6,678 nt of DNA from positions 1 to 6,678 of the forward strand of contig CADEEU010000211.1 in NCBI GenBank assembly GCA_902826385.1, read 5' to 3'. Of this stretch, positions 5,453 through 6,678 are shown in pieces (within the stretch, counting starts at the first letter, position 1; each line of letters starts with the position of its first letter). Origin of the DNA: an uncultured Acidobacteriota bacterium (lineage in GTDB: Bacteria > Acidobacteriota > Blastocatellia > Pyrinomonadales > Pyrinomonadaceae). The notes beneath the pieces are model-generated. The model was not told the DNA's origin. It saw only the letters and a list, made by a program, of their open reading frames with translations, and did not search any database. Both the position numbers and the translations under genes were made by a program.

Positions 5453-6678
5453 ATGTTTAGACACGTAAAGAGAATTCATTTCATTGGCATTGGCGGTATC
5501 GGGATGAGTGGTATTGCTGAGGTGCTTTGTAATTTGGGGTTTGTCGTGACCGGGTCGGATGTGAAGAGGTCGAAGAACACCGATCGGCTTGAGCAGATGT
5601 TTGGGGTCGGGATTGATGAGGGACACAGGGCTGAGAACGTGGGTTCGGCCCAGGTTGTGGTTTATTCGTCGGCGGTGAAGGAAGACAATCCCGAGGTTGT
5701 CGAGGCAAAACGGCTTGGCATTCCAGTCATTCCGCGGGCCGAGATGCTGGCGGAGTTGATGGTGCTCAAACCTTATGCGGTCGCCGTTTCCGGGACGCAT
5801 GGAAAAACATCGACGACCTCGATGGTGGCGACAATTCTTGGGCACGCAGGTTTCGATCCGACGACGGTCGTCGGCGGTGTGGTCGAGACGTTGGGTTCGA
5901 ACGCACGGCTTGGAGCGTCAGACTGGTTCGTGACCGAAGCCGATGAAAGCGACCGATCATTCCTGATGCTTTACCCGACGATCGCCGTCGTGACGAACAT
6001 CGACAAAGAGCACATGGAATCGTACAAGGGCATGGACGATGTCGTTCAGTGCTTTACCGATTTCGTCAACAAGGTCCCGTTTTTCGGTGCGGCGATCATA
6101 TGTCTCGACGACCCGAATGTGCAATTGATCATCCCGAACATCAAACGCCGACGCGTGACTTATGGAATGACGGCCCAGGCCGATATCTCGGCGCACGACA
6201 TTCGCTATAACGATTCGTTCGGTTCGACTTTTTCCGTGTGGAAGGGCGACGAGGTCCTCGGCGAAATAAGTTTGCCTGTGCCCGGTAAGCACAATGTTTA
6301 CAACGCTCTGGCGGCGACCGCCGTGGCTCTTGAAGTTGAGATACCGTTCGCGAAAATCGCCGATGCGTTTACGACCTTCAAGAACGCCAACCGCCGTTTT
6401 CAGTTCAAAGGCGAGGCTCGCGGCATAACCATCGTGGATGATTACGGGCATCATCCGACCGAAATCTTGGCGACGCTTTCGGCTGCGAAAAACAGTTCGG
6501 GCGGGCGGCGGACGGTGGTCGTATTTCAACCGCACCGCTACTCGCGCACGCAGGAGTTGATGGATGAGTTTGCACTCGCATTCAATAATGCAGACGTCGT
6601 TTTCGTGCTCGATATCTATGCTGCGAGCGAGCAGCCCATCGAAGGTATTACAGCCGAGGTGCTGACCGAAAATATCAA
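5453..6678 (+). CDS. murC: MurC, UDP-N-acetylmuramate--L-alanine ligase (3' end cut by window)
   Basis: MurC starts the peptide stem by adding L-Ala to UDP-MurNAc with ATP in the cytoplasm. The window holds 408 complete codons; the family is usually about 460-490 residues, so the end of the C-terminal domain is missing. Motifs are the N-terminal Rossmann loop HFIGIGGIGMSGIAE (9-23), the P-loop GTHGKTSTT (114-122), EADESD (162-167), TNIDKEHMESY (181-191), GKHNVYNALAA (278-288), NRRFQ (313-317), DDYGHHPTE (329-337) and FQPHRYSRT (358-366). The P-loop has Ser where many MurC have a further Thr, a conservative change. An in-frame TAA at 5441-5443 and the need to keep the GIGGIG motif make ATG 5453 the only sensible start. 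No good ribosome binding site precedes it (only GGA at 5448-5450). murB would be expected next. Confidence 0.97.
   Translation, partial: MFRHVKRIHFIGIGGIGMSGIAEVLCNLGFVVTGSDVKRSKNTDRLEQMFGVGIDEGHRAENVGSAQVVVYSSAVKEDNPEVVEAKRLGIPVIPRAEMLAELMVLKPYAVAVSGTHGKTSTTSMVATILGHAGFDPTTVVGGVVETLGSNARLGASDWFVTEADESDRSFLMLYPTIAVVTNIDKEHMESYKGMDDVVQCFTDFVNKVPFFGAAIICLDDPNVQLIIPNIKRRRVTYGMTAQADISAHDIRYNDSFGSTFSVWKGDEVLGEISLPVPGKHNVYNALAATAVALEVEIPFAKIADAFTTFKNANRRFQFKGEARGITIVDDYGHHPTEILATLSAAKNSSGGRRTVVVFQPHRYSRTQELMDEFALAFNNADVVFVLDIYAASEQPIEGITAEVLTENI

Noticed and set aside
5957..6535. Minus-strand frame of 192 codons antisense to murC
   Set aside because: Shadow of the intact murC, whose motifs cover the whole stretch; no independent start signal or domain.
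1..6678. A novel defence, mobile or biosynthetic system
   Set aside because: Every gene of normal length is a recognised dcw gene in standard order; only the intergenic repeats are unexplained.

Overview
The window holds a stretch of a division and cell wall (dcw) cluster, all on the + strand, in the order murF (3' end), mraY, murD, ftsW, murG, murC (3' end missing). This order and the protein sequences are those of a Gram-negative-type bacterium. I lean to Acidobacteriota (Blastocatellia-like) because of the gene order, the flavour of the MraY, MurG and FtsW motifs, and the kind of intergenic palindromes present. That placement is recall-based and only moderately secure. No RNA gene, transposase, CRISPR array or phage gene is visible.

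Layout: 1-128 is the C-terminus of MurF. 129-374 is a gap dominated by a large AT-rich imperfect palindrome. mraY is 375-1526. 1527-1613 is a second palindromic gap. murD is 1614-2999 with a TTG start. 3000-3046 is a short plain gap. ftsW is 3047-4204. 4205-4268 is a gap lying inside a third palindromic element that also reaches into the 3' end of ftsW. murG is 4269-5345. 5346-5452 is a gap with a fourth hairpin. murC runs from 5453 off the right edge.

The genes form one pathway. MurC and MurD add L-Ala and D-Glu to UDP-MurNAc, and MurF adds D-Ala-D-Ala after the MurE step. MraY moves phospho-MurNAc-pentapeptide onto undecaprenyl phosphate to give lipid I, and MurG adds GlcNAc to give lipid II. 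FtsW polymerises lipid II at the septum. All are the expected family members at normal length with their main motifs intact.

The coding content is ordinary and I see no new biological system. The unusual part is between the genes. Unlike the tightly overlapping dcw operons of many bacteria, none of the genes overlap here, and four of the five junctions carry an imperfect palindrome. One of these appears to have supplied the last residues and stop codon of FtsW and the ribosome binding site of murG.
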